This document shows, one piece after another, positions 52,369 through 62,325 of a stretch of DNA of 64,000 bases; within the stretch, counting starts at the first letter, position 1; each line of letters starts with the position of its first letter. The stretch is from positions 314,501 to 378,500 of the forward strand of contig NZ_NFUR01000005.1 in assembly GCF_002127225.1 (NCBI RefSeq). Reading direction: 5' to 3'. A program made the translations under genes and the position numbers. The stretch comes from Sphingomonas sp. IBVSS2 (GTDB lineage Bacteria; Pseudomonadota; Alphaproteobacteria; Sphingomonadales; Sphingomonadaceae). The notes beneath the pieces are model-generated. The model did not search any database. It saw only the letters and a list, made by a program, of their open reading frames with translations, and was not told where the DNA came from.

Positions 52369-52863
52369 ATGCCGCAGCTATCCCAAATCCCTGAGATCTA
52401 CGCGTCGCAGCTCTTCTGGCTCGCGATCGTGTTTGCGCTCATCTATTTCGGGATCGGCAAGGCGATGGTTCCGAAGATCGAGCGTACGGTCGAAGACCGC
52501 AACGCCCGCATCGCCGGAGACCTCGCCGCGGCCGAGGCTGCCCGAGATGCGGCCCATGCGTCCGACGCGGCATATGAGTCCGGGCTGGAATCGGCCCGGA
52601 CCACCGCGCTCGCGACGCTGAGCCAGGCCAAGGACAAGGCGACCGCCAAGTCCGAGGCCGAAGTGAAGAAGGGCGATGCGGCGTCCGAGGCGAAGATCGC
52701 CGAGGCCACCGTGCGCATCGAGGCTACCAAGACCCAGGCGCTGGGCGAGATCGAGGCCGGGACGGTGGATGCCGTCCAGGAGATCGTCGCCAAGCTCTCG
52801 GGCGTGACGGCCGACCGCGCGTCGGTCACCAAGCAAGTGAAGGCAGCGCTGGCCAATGGCTGA
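52369..52863 (+). CDS. ATP synthase F0 subunit b' (second b-type stator)
   Basis: 164 aa. Single N-terminal helix (QLFWLAIVFALIYFGIGKAM) and a long Ala/Glu/Lys coiled coil. It pairs with the b subunit in the peripheral stalk of alphaproteobacterial ATP synthases. Overlaps the next gene by 8 bp. Confidence 0.93.
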   Translation: MPQLSQIPEIYASQLFWLAIVFALIYFGIGKAMVPKIERTVEDRNARIAGDLAAAEAARDAAHASDAAYESGLESARTTALATLSQAKDKATAKSEAEVKKGDAASEAKIAEATVRIEATKTQALGEIEAGTVDAVQEIVAKLSGVTADRASVTKQVKAALANG

Positions 52864-53410
52864 ACAACCCCATGGCCTGAAGGCGGAGACCGGCACCGTG
52901 GAACTGCATCATGAGCCGGCTGCGTTCGGCGTGATCACCGCGCCGATGTTCGTCGCCATCGCGATGCTCGTCGTCCTCGGCATCGTGCTGTGGAAGCGCG
53001 TGCCGGCGATGATCGGCAAGATGCTCGACGCCAAGATCGATTCGATCCGCAAGCAGCTCGACGACGCGACTGCGCTCCGGACCGAGGCGGAGGCCGAGCT
53101 GGCCCAGGCCAAGGCGCGGAACGCCGCGAGCGCGGCGGATGCCGCGGCGATCGTCGAGCATGCCGAGGCCGAGGCCAAGGCGCTGCTGAAAAAGGCCGAG
53201 GCGGACGCCAAGGAACTGACCCGGCGCCGCGCCAAGATGGCCGAGGACAAGATCGCCGCCGCCGAGCGCGCCGCGATCGCAGAGGTCCGCGCCAGGGCGG
53301 CCGATGCCGCCGCCGCCGCCGCCGCCGCGATCATCGCGGAGAAGCATGGTGCCGAAGCCGACAAGAAGCTCGTCGACCAGACGATCGCCGGGCTCGGCCG
53401 CCTGAACTGA
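52856..53410 (+). CDS. atpF: ATP synthase F0 subunit b
   Basis: 184 aa. Helix FGVITAPMFVAIAMLVVLGIVL at about 24-45, then a long Ala/Glu/Lys coiled coil (EAEAELAQAKARNAASAADA). Paired stator subunit to the preceding b'. F1 genes are not in the window, as is usual for the split atp loci of this group. Confidence 0.95.
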   Translation: MAEQPHGLKAETGTVELHHEPAAFGVITAPMFVAIAMLVVLGIVLWKRVPAMIGKMLDAKIDSIRKQLDDATALRTEAEAELAQAKARNAASAADAAAIVEHAEAEAKALLKKAEADAKELTRRRAKMAEDKIAAAERAAIAEVRARAADAAAAAAAAIIAEKHGAEADKKLVDQTIAGLGRLN

Positions 53411-53411
53411 T

Positions 53412-55325
53412 GTGAACGCGGGGCTGGCTTCCGGTTCGGCCCCCAGTTCAGGCGCGGATGGCAACACCGTCCGCGCCCGCCTCGATCCGGGGCTGATCGC
53501 GCTCCTCATTTCCTTCGCATTGCTCGCCGCGGCGCTGGTCGGGGCGCTTTTCCTCGTGCGGGGGCAGCAGCAGGCGCAGCACTGGGTCTCGCATACTCTC
53601 GAGGTCGAGGAGCAGCTGAGCAGCGTGCTCTCCGGCGTGCAGCAGGCCGAGACCGGCCAGCGCGGCTATCTGATCACGCGCGATCCCGCCTATCTGGAGC
53701 CGTTCACCAGCGGCGGGCACGGCCTGCACCAGGAACTCGCCGAGCTGCGCGCGCTGGTATCGGACAGCCCGGAGCAGAGCGCCCGCGCCGCGACGTTGCA
53801 GCGGCTCGTCGAGGATCGGCTCGACCGGCTCACCGATTTCGTCGAGATGATCCGCCGGGGCGACACGGCCGGCGTCGCCGCGGGGGTGAAGTCCGGAGTC
53901 GGGCTCGGCCAGATGCGCCGGATCCGTACGCTCGTCGCGGAGATGCGGACCCATGAGGCGGGGCTGTTCGCGGTGCGCAGCGACAGCGCGGCCTGGCAGG
54001 CGGGGCTGCTCACCCTATGGCTGGCGGTGACGGCGATCGCCGTGGCGGTGGTTGCCTATTTCGTCACCCGATCGGCGATCCGGCGTGCCCATGCCGCCGC
54101 ATCGGCGCGCGACGCCGCGGAGGCGGCGCATGCTCGGCTGCTGGCCGAGAGCGCGCAGCGCGAGGCGGCGGAAGCGCAGCTGCGCCAGCTCGGCAAGATG
54201 GAGTCGATCGGCCAGCTCACCGGGGGCATCGCGCACGACTTCAACAATATGCTGGCGATCGTGATCGGCTCGCTCGACATGGCCAAGCGCCGCATCGGCA
54301 AGGATCCGGCCAAGGCTGCCCAGTCGATCGACAGCGCGCTCCAGGGGGCCGAGCGCGCGGCGCAGCTCACTTCGCGCCTGCTCGCCTTCGCCCGGCGCCA
54401 GCCGCTGGCGCCGGCGGCGCTCGACGCGAACCGGCTGGTGGCGGGCATGTCCGAGCTTCTGCGCCGCACGATCGGCGAGACGATTCGCTTCGAGACGGTG
54501 CTGGCGGGCGGGCTCTGGCCGGCCTTTATCGACGCGGGGCAGCTGGAGAACGCGCTGGTCAACCTGTGCGTCAACGCCCGCGACGCGATGCCCGAAGGCG
54601 GGCGGCTGACGATCGAGACGGCCAATACCTATCTCGACGATGCCTATTCGGCGCACCACGCCGAAGTGACGCCCGGGCAATATGTGATGGTGTCGGTGAC
54701 CGACACCGGCACCGGCATGAGTGCCGAAGTGATCGAGCGCGCCTTCGACCCCTTCTTCTCCACCAAGGAAGTGGGCAAGGGCACCGGGCTCGGGCTCAGT
54801 CAGGTCTATGGCTTCGTCAAGCAGTCCGGCGGGCACGTGAAGGTCTATTCGGAGCTCGGCGTCGGCACGATCGTGAAGCTCTACATCCCTCGCCATTTCG
54901 GCGAGGAGGACCGGCGCACGGTGCCGGCGCCGGAGGCCGAGCTGCCGCGCGGCGGGGGCGAGATCGTGCTCGTGGTAGAGGATGAGGAGCAGGTGCGGAT
55001 CATGTCGGTCGATGCGCTGCGCGAGCTCGGCTATGTCGTGATCCACGCCTCCGGCCCGGTCCAGGCGCTGGCGATGCTGGGCGAGCATCCGGGCATCGAC
55101 CTGCTGTTCACCGACATCGTGATGCCCGACATGACCGGCCGTACGCTTGCCGAGCGGATGCGCGAGAAGCTGCCGCACCTGCCGGTGCTGTATACGACCG
55201 GCTATACGCGCAACGCGATCGTCCATAACGGCATGCTCGACCATGACGTCGATTTCCTGGCCAAGCCGTTCAGCATCGCCCAGCTCGCGGTGAAGGTGCG
55301 GCAGGTGCTCGACGGCGGGAAGTGA
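53412..55325 (+). CDS. Hybrid sensor histidine kinase with CHASE3 domain
   Basis: 637 aa, GTG start 2 bp after atpF. Helix at 28-50, CHASE3-type periplasmic sensor (HTLEVEEQLSSVLSGVQQAE, TGQRGYLITRDPAYLEPF), helix at 200-219, HisKA with His275 (GGIAHDFNNML), HATPase (NLCVNARDAM, GTGLGLSQVYGFVKQSGG) and a C-terminal receiver with phospho-Asp in LLFTDIVMPDMTG. Signal and partner unknown. Location after the F0 genes may be accidental. Confidence 0.92.
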   Translation: MNAGLASGSAPSSGADGNTVRARLDPGLIALLISFALLAAALVGALFLVRGQQQAQHWVSHTLEVEEQLSSVLSGVQQAETGQRGYLITRDPAYLEPFTSGGHGLHQELAELRALVSDSPEQSARAATLQRLVEDRLDRLTDFVEMIRRGDTAGVAAGVKSGVGLGQMRRIRTLVAEMRTHEAGLFAVRSDSAAWQAGLLTLWLAVTAIAVAVVAYFVTRSAIRRAHAAASARDAAEAAHARLLAESAQREAAEAQLRQLGKMESIGQLTGGIAHDFNNMLAIVIGSLDMAKRRIGKDPAKAAQSIDSALQGAERAAQLTSRLLAFARRQPLAPAALDANRLVAGMSELLRRTIGETIRFETVLAGGLWPAFIDAGQLENALVNLCVNARDAMPEGGRLTIETANTYLDDAYSAHHAEVTPGQYVMVSVTDTGTGMSAEVIERAFDPFFSTKEVGKGTGLGLSQVYGFVKQSGGHVKVYSELGVGTIVKLYIPRHFGEEDRRTVPAPEAELPRGGGEIVLVVEDEEQVRIMSVDALRELGYVVIHASGPVQALAMLGEHPGIDLLFTDIVMPDMTGRTLAERMREKLPHLPVLYTTGYTRNAIVHNGMLDHDVDFLAKPFSIAQLAVKVRQVLDGGK

Positions 55326-55375
55326 CGCGCCGGCTGGCCGTTGCCGGTATCGCCGGCGGCTCCTAGGGTGGCGGC

Positions 55376-55567
55376 ATGACCATCCAACGCTGGCTCCAGC
55401 TCGCCACTGCGCTCACGGCCCTGCTGCTCGTCTTCATGATCGCGGTCGCCTGGCGCAGTGCCACGGAGGAACGGCGGCGCGCGGACGATGTCGGCGCCCG
55501 TGCCCAGGCCACGATGGAACGCATCGAGGCCCGGGCGAACGCGCTGGAGAATGCGGCCGGGCGCTGA
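55376..55567 (+). CDS. Small single-helix membrane protein
   Basis: 63 aa. One helix (LQLATALTALLLVFMIAVAW) then a charged helix (RSATEERRRADDVGARAQAT). ATG 55376 follows CCTAGGGTGGCGGC without a strong SD. Unrecognised. Confidence 0.55.
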   Translation: MTIQRWLQLATALTALLLVFMIAVAWRSATEERRRADDVGARAQATMERIEARANALENAAGR

Positions 55568-55575
55568 CCCCCATT

Positions 55576-55595
55576 CCTCCCCTCCGGAGGGGAGG
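55576..55595. terminator. Perfect palindrome between convergent genes
   Basis: CCTCCCCTCC followed directly by GGAGGGGAGG, 10-bp arms without a loop. It lies between the small membrane-protein gene and the convergent methyltransferase gene. Possibly a remnant of a class B hairpin. Confidence 0.45.
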
Positions 55596-55602
55596 ACCGG
55601 GC

Positions 55603-56352
55603 TCACGCCGCCGGCTTGCGGAACTTGTAGATGAACTGGTCGGTCTTGCCGCGGATCTCCGGCGTGAAGACATTCGCCGTGTGCGGGTCGTTCGGATTGC
55701 GCAGCAGCGGCAATTCGCCCTCGAACTTGAATCCGGCCGATTCGATTTCCGCGCGCGCGGCGGCGGGATCGATGCGGTGCAGCGTCTGCGGTACCGCGAA
55801 GTCCGGATCGGTGTTGGCGACATGGTCGATCACCAGCAGCACGCCGCCGGGCTTGAGCGAATCATAGAGCTTCTTCGCGATGCCCCGGGCGGCGCCCGGT
55901 GCCGCCGCCTTGAGGTGCAGGTCGTGCCAGTTCTGCACCGTCACGATCGCGTCGAGCGGCTCCGGAAAGGCGAAGCTCCTCAGGCTGTCGCTGAGCGGCG
56001 CGACATTGGCGCGCCCCTCCGCCGCGGCCTTCTGCTCGTCGGCATAGGCGGCGCGGTACTGGATGAACTCCGCCGGCTGATAGGCATAGACCTTGCCCTT
56101 CGGCCCCACCGTCGGCGCGAGGATGCGGGTCCAATAGCCGCCGCCCATGATGAAGTCGGCCACCTTCTGGCCCGGCGCGATGCCGGCAAAGGCGAGGATC
56201 TCGCCGGGATGGCGGCCGGCGTCGCGGTCCTTCTCGGCCTGGGGGCGGCCCGCATCGCCCAGGGCGGCGGCGATGGGAGCGGGGACGGTCTGGGCATGGG
56301 CGGCGAGCGGCATGGCCAGCGCGAGCAGCGCGGCGGACAGGACGAGCTTCAT
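55603..56352 (-). CDS. Exported SAM-methyltransferase-like protein
   Basis: 249 aa. Signal peptide MKLVLSAALLALAMPLAAHA then a class I methyltransferase-like fold: VADFIMGGGYWTRILAPTVG (motif I changed to GGGYWT), VYAYQPAEFI, VTVQNWHDLHL and LKPGGVLLVIDHVA. A methyltransferase with a signal peptide is odd because SAM is cytoplasmic; relatives of this kind occur in many proteobacteria. Role unknown. Confidence 0.85.
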   Translation of the reverse strand: MKLVLSAALLALAMPLAAHAQTVPAPIAAALGDAGRPQAEKDRDAGRHPGEILAFAGIAPGQKVADFIMGGGYWTRILAPTVGPKGKVYAYQPAEFIQYRAAYADEQKAAAEGRANVAPLSDSLRSFAFPEPLDAIVTVQNWHDLHLKAAAPGAARGIAKKLYDSLKPGGVLLVIDHVANTDPDFAVPQTLHRIDPAAARAEIESAGFKFEGELPLLRNPNDPHTANVFTPEIRGKTDQFIYKFRKPAA

Positions 56353-56498
56353 GGGACGACTCTCCTAAATATGTGGGCGGAGCATCGCACATCCTCGTGA
56401 CGGTTCAAGGCGTTCCCTTGCCGCCATCGCGCCTTTCGCCCGGATGGCGAGAAGGGGAGTGGCGGTCGTCCTCCGCACCCCCTAAATCCCGTGCGACG

Positions 56499-58421
56499 AT
56501 GTCCGATCCCAACGCGCCCGACCGCTTCAACGAAGAGACCGCCACCTTCGCCGTGCGCGGCGCCGACGCCCCCGATCTCGAAGCCGGGGTGGCGGCGATC
56601 CGCAACGTGCTGAAGACGCTGCCGGCGCGGCCCGGCGTCTATCGCATGCAGGATGCGCGCGGCGACGTGCTGTACGTGGGCAAGGCGCGGGCGCTGAAGA
56701 ACCGGGTGACCAACTACACCCAGGTCCAGCGGCTCTCGAAGCGGCTCCAGCGGATGGTGGCGCAGACGCGATCGATGACGATCGTCACCACCAACAACGA
56801 GGCCGAGGCGCTGCTGCTGGAAGCACAGCTGATCAAGCGCTTCCGTCCGCCCTACAACGTGCTGCTGCGCGACGACAAATCGTTCCCGTTCATCCTGCTC
56901 AGGCGCGATCATGATTTCCCGCGCATCCAGCTCCATCGCGGCGCGCGCAAGGTGAAGGGCGATTATTTCGGGCCGTTCGCGGGGGCGGGGCAGGTGCGCA
57001 AGACCCTGAATGCGCTCCAGAAGCTGTTCCTGCTGCGGAGCTGCACCGACGGCTTCTTCAACACGCGCGACCGGCCGTGCCTGCTCTACCAGATCCGCCG
57101 CTGCTCGGCGCCGTGCGTCGATCGCATCACGCCGCAGGCCTATGAGGAACTGGTCGACGACGCGCGTGACTTCCTGATGGGCAAGAAGACCCAGGTGCAG
57201 GCCAAGCTCGGCGCGCAGATGCAGGCGGCGGCGGAGAATCTCGATTTCGAACTGGCGGCGATCCTGCGCGACCGGTTGAAGGCGCTCACCTTCATCCAGG
57301 GCAGCCAGGCGATCAACGCCGAGGGCGTGGGCGATGCCGACATCTTCGCACTCGCCTGCAAGGGCGGGGTGATGGGCATCCAGGCCTTCTTCATCCGCGG
57401 CGGCCAGAATTGGGGGCATCGCAGCTTCTTCCCCGCACACACCAACGAGGTGTCCGAGGACGAAGTGCTCTCGGCCTTCCTGATGCAATTCTACGAGGAA
57501 GTGCCGCCGCCCCGGACGATCTTCGTCGATCGCGACCTGGAGGAGGCGGCGCTGCTAGCCGAGGCTCTGCGGGAACGCGCCGGGCACAAGGTGGCGCTCG
57601 GCGTGCCGCAGCGGGGGCCGCGCCGGCGGTTGCTGGAACAGGCGACGCGCAATGCGGCGGAAGCGCTCGACCGGCGGCTGGCCGAGGGGACGACCCAGGC
57701 GAAGCTGCTGGCCGAGATCGCCGACATCTTCGAACTGCCCGAGAGTCCCGAGCGGATCGAAGTGTACGACAACAGCCATATCCAGGGCACCAATGCGCTG
57801 GGCGCGATGGTCGTCGCGGGGCCCGAAGGCTTCCAGAAGAACCAGTATCGCAAGTTCAACATCAAGCGCGCCGAGACCGTGCCGGGCGACGATTACGGGA
57901 TGATGCGCGAAGTCCTCGCTCGCCGCTTCGCCCGCGCGCAGGACGAGGACCCGGACCGGCAGGGCGGGAGCTGGCCCGACCTGGTGCTGCTCGACGGCGG
58001 GCGCGGGCAGCTGAATGCGGCCAAGGCGGTGCTGGAGGACCTGGGCATCGAGGACGTGTGCATGGTCGGCGTCGCCAAGGGGCCGCATCATGGGCGCGAG
58101 GGCCGCGAGGTGTTCCACCTGATGGACGGGCGCGAGCTGATGCTGCCGGTCAATTCGCCGGTGCTCTTCTATCTCCAGCGGCTGCGCGACGAGGTCCATC
58201 GCTTCGCGATCGGCGCTCATCGGCAAAAGCGTGCCAAGGCGATCGGAGCGAGCCCGCTCGACGAGGTGCCGGGGATCGGCCCGGCGCGCAAGAAGGCGCT
58301 GCTGATGCATTTCGGCACGGCGCGGGCGGTGCGTGCGGCAAGCCTCGAGGATCTGCAGAAGGCGCCCGGCGTGAGCGCGGGCGTCGCGCAGCAGATCTAC
58401 GATCATTTTCATATGCGATAG
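56499..58421 (+). CDS. uvrC: UvrABC excision nuclease subunit C
   Basis: 640 aa. GIY-YIG nuclease (LPARPGVYRMQDARGDVLYV, GKARALKNRVTNYTQ), Cys-rich RSCTDGFFNTRDRPCLLYQI, UVR region, RNase-H-like 5' nuclease (IEVYDNSHIQGTNALGAMVV) and C-terminal (HhH)2 (LDEVPGIGPARKKALLMHFG). Cuts both sides of the lesion with UvrB. Start ATG 56499. UvrA is in this window as well, 32 kb away. Confidence 0.97.
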   Translation: MSDPNAPDRFNEETATFAVRGADAPDLEAGVAAIRNVLKTLPARPGVYRMQDARGDVLYVGKARALKNRVTNYTQVQRLSKRLQRMVAQTRSMTIVTTNNEAEALLLEAQLIKRFRPPYNVLLRDDKSFPFILLRRDHDFPRIQLHRGARKVKGDYFGPFAGAGQVRKTLNALQKLFLLRSCTDGFFNTRDRPCLLYQIRRCSAPCVDRITPQAYEELVDDARDFLMGKKTQVQAKLGAQMQAAAENLDFELAAILRDRLKALTFIQGSQAINAEGVGDADIFALACKGGVMGIQAFFIRGGQNWGHRSFFPAHTNEVSEDEVLSAFLMQFYEEVPPPRTIFVDRDLEEAALLAEALRERAGHKVALGVPQRGPRRRLLEQATRNAAEALDRRLAEGTTQAKLLAEIADIFELPESPERIEVYDNSHIQGTNALGAMVVAGPEGFQKNQYRKFNIKRAETVPGDDYGMMREVLARRFARAQDEDPDRQGGSWPDLVLLDGGRGQLNAAKAVLEDLGIEDVCMVGVAKGPHHGREGREVFHLMDGRELMLPVNSPVLFYLQRLRDEVHRFAIGAHRQKRAKAIGASPLDEVPGIGPARKKALLMHFGTARAVRAASLEDLQKAPGVSAGVAQQIYDHFHMR

Positions 58422-58517
58422 ATATTTTCTGCACGGATTCCGCGCGAAATCTTGTCGCTGGCCGGCTTGCCGCAGCCTCCGGGGCCGTTAGATACGGCCA
58501 CGAAACGGGGGATTCTC

Positions 58518-61316
58518 ATGTATCGTAGTGCGCTGGCGTCGATCGTGTTCCTGGGCGCGTCCGGAGTGGCGCATGCCGGCGAGAAGCCGCTCTACCAGCC
58601 GGTGCCCGATTGGGTGCAACTGGCGCCCGAACCCGCAGCCGCCGGCCTGACCGATGATGCGCCCGCGATGGTCATCGGCGACGTGCAGGCCCGCATCGCC
58701 GACGGGCAGAGCTGGACCTATCAGGAGCGTGCTACTCGCCTTGCTTCGATCCAGGCGGTTTCGCAGGCGGGCACCGTCAAGCTCGAATGGCATCCGGCGC
58801 ATGGCGACCTGATCGTGCACGGCGTCGATATCCTGCGCGGTGGCAAGCGGATCGATGCGCTGAAGGGCAAGAGCTTCACGGTGTTGCGGCGCGAGCAGGG
58901 GCTCGACGAGATGCAGTTCGACGGTCGGCTCACCGCCACCCTGGCAGTGGAAGGGCTGCAGGTCGGCGACGTGCTCGACCTGCGCTATTCGGTCACCAGG
59001 AAGGATCCGGCGCTCGGCGGCAATGCGGTGATCATGGGGCCGGTCGTCGCGGAGCCGATCAAGGTCGGTTTCGCGCGGGCGCGGCTGCTGTGGCCGACGG
59101 GCCAGGCAGTGAAGTGGAAGACCTATCCGGTGGGGGCCGAGCCGCAGGTGCGCGACGCGGGCGGGTGGCACGAGCTGGTGTTCAAGCTGCCGGTCGCCCG
59201 GCAGCCGGAGATGCCGGAGCGCATGCCGGGGCGGTTCGCAAGGCCGCCGATCGCGGAGGCCACGACCTTTGCCGACTGGCAATCCGTCTCCAGGGCGATG
59301 GCGCCGCTCTATCGCGTCGACGGGCTGATCGCCCCCGGCAGCGCGCTGGCCGCGGAAGTGGCGAAGATCGCCGCGGCGGAGAAGGACCCGCGCAAGCGCA
59401 CGGCGGCGGCGCTCGCCCTGGTGCAGGGCAAGGTGCGCTACCTGTTCCGCGGCATGGACAATGGCAATTACGTGCCACAGACGCCGGCCGAGACCTGGAC
59501 CACCAAATATGGGGATTGCAAGGCGAAGACGCTGCTGCTGCTCGCCATCCTCCACGAACTGGGGATCGAAGCGGAGCCGGCGGCGGCGAATCTGGACAAT
59601 GGCGACCTGGTCGCCGAACGGCTGGCGTCGCCCGCTGCCTTCAACCATGTCTTCGTGCTCGCCAAGGTGGGCGGCCAGCTGCTGTGGCTCGACGGGACGG
59701 GCACGGGCACGCATCTGGAGGACATAGGCGACGTGCTGCCCTTCGACTGGGTGCTGCCGTTGCGCGCCGAGGGCGCGGGATTGCTGCAGGTGCCGGCGCG
59801 TGCGCCAGTGCGGGTTACCGCGGCCAGTGTGTTCGATATCGACTTGACCGGCGGCATCGATGTTCCGGCGCCGTTCGAGGCGAAGGTGACGATGCGTGGC
59901 GCCGCCGGGGGCGTGCTGAAGGCATTGGTGAGTGTGCGCAGCCAGGAGAGCCTGCGGGACCAGTTCCGCAAGTTCGCGCCGCCAGCATTCGCCCGGGATC
60001 TGGTGCTCACCGGCAGCGAAGTGAGCTTCGACCAAGCGAATGGCACGGCGACGATCGCGCTGTCCGGCATCCTGAATTGGGGCTGGCGCTATCAGGACGG
60101 GCGTTTCCGGCTCGATGCGGCGCCGCCGATCGCCTATCCGATTCCCGATCGCACGCGCGCGACCTGGAAGGACATTCCGGTCGCCACGGGCAATCCGGTA
60201 CGTACCTCGACTGCGCTGCGGGTGCGCCTGCCGGAAATGGGCGGCTATATGCTGGACGGCGATGCGGCGCTCGACGCCACCTTGCCGGGCGGCAAGCGCG
60301 TGGTGCGCCGGGCGACGCTGGTCGGCGGCCTGCTTTCGATCGATACCGAGGACGCGCAGACCGGAGGCGAGATCGCCCCGGCGGAGATTCCCGCGGCGCG
60401 CGCGAAGCTTGCCGAGCTCAACAACCGCGTGTTGCGCGTGCGGACCCTGCCGGGTGCGCCCGGTCCATGGCGCGGCGTGGAGGCCGCCAAGCGTGCCGGC
60501 AAATACGACAAGGTGCTCGCGCGCTACGCTGCCTATATCGCCGAGAAGCCCGAGGATGTTTCACGCTATCTTGCGCGCGGGCGCTTCCTGGCCAAGACGT
60601 TCGAGCGCCCGAAGGCGCTGGCCGATTTCGACAAGGCGATCGGTATGCAGGCAACGGCCGCGACCTATCGCGAACGCGCCGCGCTGCACCGGGCGCTTGG
60701 GCACAAGGCGGAGTCGCTCGCCGATCTGCGCGCGGCGCAGGAGCTCGATCCGGGCAATACGGGCACGCTCTACGCGCTGGCGAGCGAGCTTGCCAAACTG
60801 GACCGCGTGGACGAAGCGCTGGCGCTGCTCCAGCCCAGGATCGACGAGGAAGGCGAGAACCAGCCGGACCTGCTGGTGGCCAAGGGGGCCGCGCTGGGCC
60901 ATGCCCGCGACGCGGCGGGCGCATTGGCGGCCTTTGACGCGGCGATCGCGAAGCGGCCGGGCAATGCCGGCTTCCTCAACGGGCGCTGCTGGATCAAGGG
61001 TACGCTGGACGTCCAGCTCGATACCGCCCTGAAGGACTGCACGCGCGCGATCGAGCTGGGATCGGGCGGCACCGCGGCGGCAGCGCTCGACAGCCGGGCC
61101 CTGGTCTATTTCCGGATGGGCCGCTTCGAGGAGGCGCTGGCCGATATCAACGCGGCGCTGGAGCAGCGGCCGGCAGCCGCGAACAGCCTGTTCCTGCGCG
61201 GCCTGATCCTGCGGCGTACCGGCGATGCCAAGACGGGGGATGCCGCCTTGGCCGAGGCCCAGCTGCTCTTCCCCCAGATCGACGAGGATTTTGCCCGCTA
61301 CGGGATCAAACCCTGA
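58518..61316 (+). CDS. DUF3857 / transglutaminase-like / TPR exported protein
   Basis: 932 aa. Signal peptide (MYRSALASIVFLGASGVAHA), DUF3857 domain (WTYQERATRLASIQAVSQAG), transglutaminase-like core with catalytic triad KYGDCKAKTLLLLAIL (Cys), FNHVFVLAKVGGQLLWLDGTG (His, Asp), then about 8 tetratricopeptide repeats in the C-terminal third (ALADFDKAIG, AYRERAALHRALGH-type). Periplasmic, substrate unknown. Start ATG 58518 follows GGGGGATTCTC. Confidence 0.9.
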   Translation: MYRSALASIVFLGASGVAHAGEKPLYQPVPDWVQLAPEPAAAGLTDDAPAMVIGDVQARIADGQSWTYQERATRLASIQAVSQAGTVKLEWHPAHGDLIVHGVDILRGGKRIDALKGKSFTVLRREQGLDEMQFDGRLTATLAVEGLQVGDVLDLRYSVTRKDPALGGNAVIMGPVVAEPIKVGFARARLLWPTGQAVKWKTYPVGAEPQVRDAGGWHELVFKLPVARQPEMPERMPGRFARPPIAEATTFADWQSVSRAMAPLYRVDGLIAPGSALAAEVAKIAAAEKDPRKRTAAALALVQGKVRYLFRGMDNGNYVPQTPAETWTTKYGDCKAKTLLLLAILHELGIEAEPAAANLDNGDLVAERLASPAAFNHVFVLAKVGGQLLWLDGTGTGTHLEDIGDVLPFDWVLPLRAEGAGLLQVPARAPVRVTAASVFDIDLTGGIDVPAPFEAKVTMRGAAGGVLKALVSVRSQESLRDQFRKFAPPAFARDLVLTGSEVSFDQANGTATIALSGILNWGWRYQDGRFRLDAAPPIAYPIPDRTRATWKDIPVATGNPVRTSTALRVRLPEMGGYMLDGDAALDATLPGGKRVVRRATLVGGLLSIDTEDAQTGGEIAPAEIPAARAKLAELNNRVLRVRTLPGAPGPWRGVEAAKRAGKYDKVLARYAAYIAEKPEDVSRYLARGRFLAKTFERPKALADFDKAIGMQATAATYRERAALHRALGHKAESLADLRAAQELDPGNTGTLYALASELAKLDRVDEALALLQPRIDEEGENQPDLLVAKGAALGHARDAAGALAAFDAAIAKRPGNAGFLNGRCWIKGTLDVQLDTALKDCTRAIELGSGGTAAAALDSRALVYFRMGRFEEALADINAALEQRPAAANSLFLRGLILRRTGDAKTGDAALAEAQLLFPQIDEDFARYGIKP

Positions 61317-61368
61317 TTCCCGAGCGCGCATTCGGCATTTCTTCATGCCCGTGCGATAATCGGGCGCG

Positions 61369-62325
61369 ATGGCTACCCGGGTCTTCATCACGATCGACAC
61401 CGAGATCATGTGGCGGCACCATGTCGCCGGGCTCGATGTCGACACGATCGTCCAGCGCTCGCTGGAGCCCGCCAATGTGGGCGTCGCCTGGCAGCTGGAG
61501 CAGCTCGCCCGTCACGGTCTCAAGGCCTGTTTCTTCGTCGATCCGATGCCGGCGCTGGTCTATGGGCTCGACCCGATCCGGCGCGTGGTCGGCGCGATCC
61601 TGGACGCCGGGCAGGAAGTGCAGCTGCACCTCCATCCCAACTGGACCGGCGCGCATGCGGGCGACAAGGGCGCGACTTATGGCGCGTTCGAACTGATCGA
61701 CTATAGCTTCGACGAGCAGATGGAACTGCTCGCGGGCGCATCGGACATGCTGGTCGCCTGCGGCGCCGCCGAACCGGTCGCGTTCCGCTCGGGCAGCTAT
61801 TCGGCGAGCGACGACACGCTGGGCGCGCTGGCCCGGCTCGGCTTCGAATATGATTCCAGCCATAACGGCTCCGAGCATCCCTGGCCGAGTGCGATCGGGC
61901 TGGGGCCGCGCCAGATCGCGCCGATCGCCCATCGCGGGATCATCGAGGTGCCGGTGACGCTGATCGAGGATCGCGCCGGGCATCTGCGCCATTTCCAGAT
62001 CTGCGCGCTCTCCGCCGGCGAGATGCGCGCGGCGCTCGACCATGCCGTCGTGCGCAGCCATGCGGCGGTGACGATCGTGAGCCATGGCTTCGAGCTTGCA
62101 AATCGCGCCGGGACACGGCCTAACGCCGTGCATGTGCGTCGCTTCGAAGCGCTGTGCCGCATGCTGGCCAGCCGCCGGGGGGTTCTGGTGACCGAACATT
62201 TCGCCGACAGGCCGAGGATGGCGCTCGGGCAGGACGATGCGCCGCTCGGGCCGAGCCTGTTCCGTACGCGCTGGCGCCAGGCCGAGCAGCTCTGGTCGAA
62301 CCTGGTCGAGGAGCGTGCCGCGTGA
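61369..62325 (+). CDS. Polysaccharide-deacetylase-like protein
   Basis: 318 aa. NodB-like metal motifs FITIDTEIMWRHH (Asp) and VQLHLHPNWTG (the HxxxH type), then AFRSGSYSASDDTLGALARL (R-x-G-x-Y conserved arm) and VTIVSHGFEL. Cytoplasmic (no signal). Its stop overlaps the next gene (GTGA). The pair probably works on an exopolysaccharide or lipid-linked sugar. Confidence 0.85.
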   Translation: MATRVFITIDTEIMWRHHVAGLDVDTIVQRSLEPANVGVAWQLEQLARHGLKACFFVDPMPALVYGLDPIRRVVGAILDAGQEVQLHLHPNWTGAHAGDKGATYGAFELIDYSFDEQMELLAGASDMLVACGAAEPVAFRSGSYSASDDTLGALARLGFEYDSSHNGSEHPWPSAIGLGPRQIAPIAHRGIIEVPVTLIEDRAGHLRHFQICALSAGEMRAALDHAVVRSHAAVTIVSHGFELANRAGTRPNAVHVRRFEALCRMLASRRGVLVTEHFADRPRMALGQDDAPLGPSLFRTRWRQAEQLWSNLVEERAA

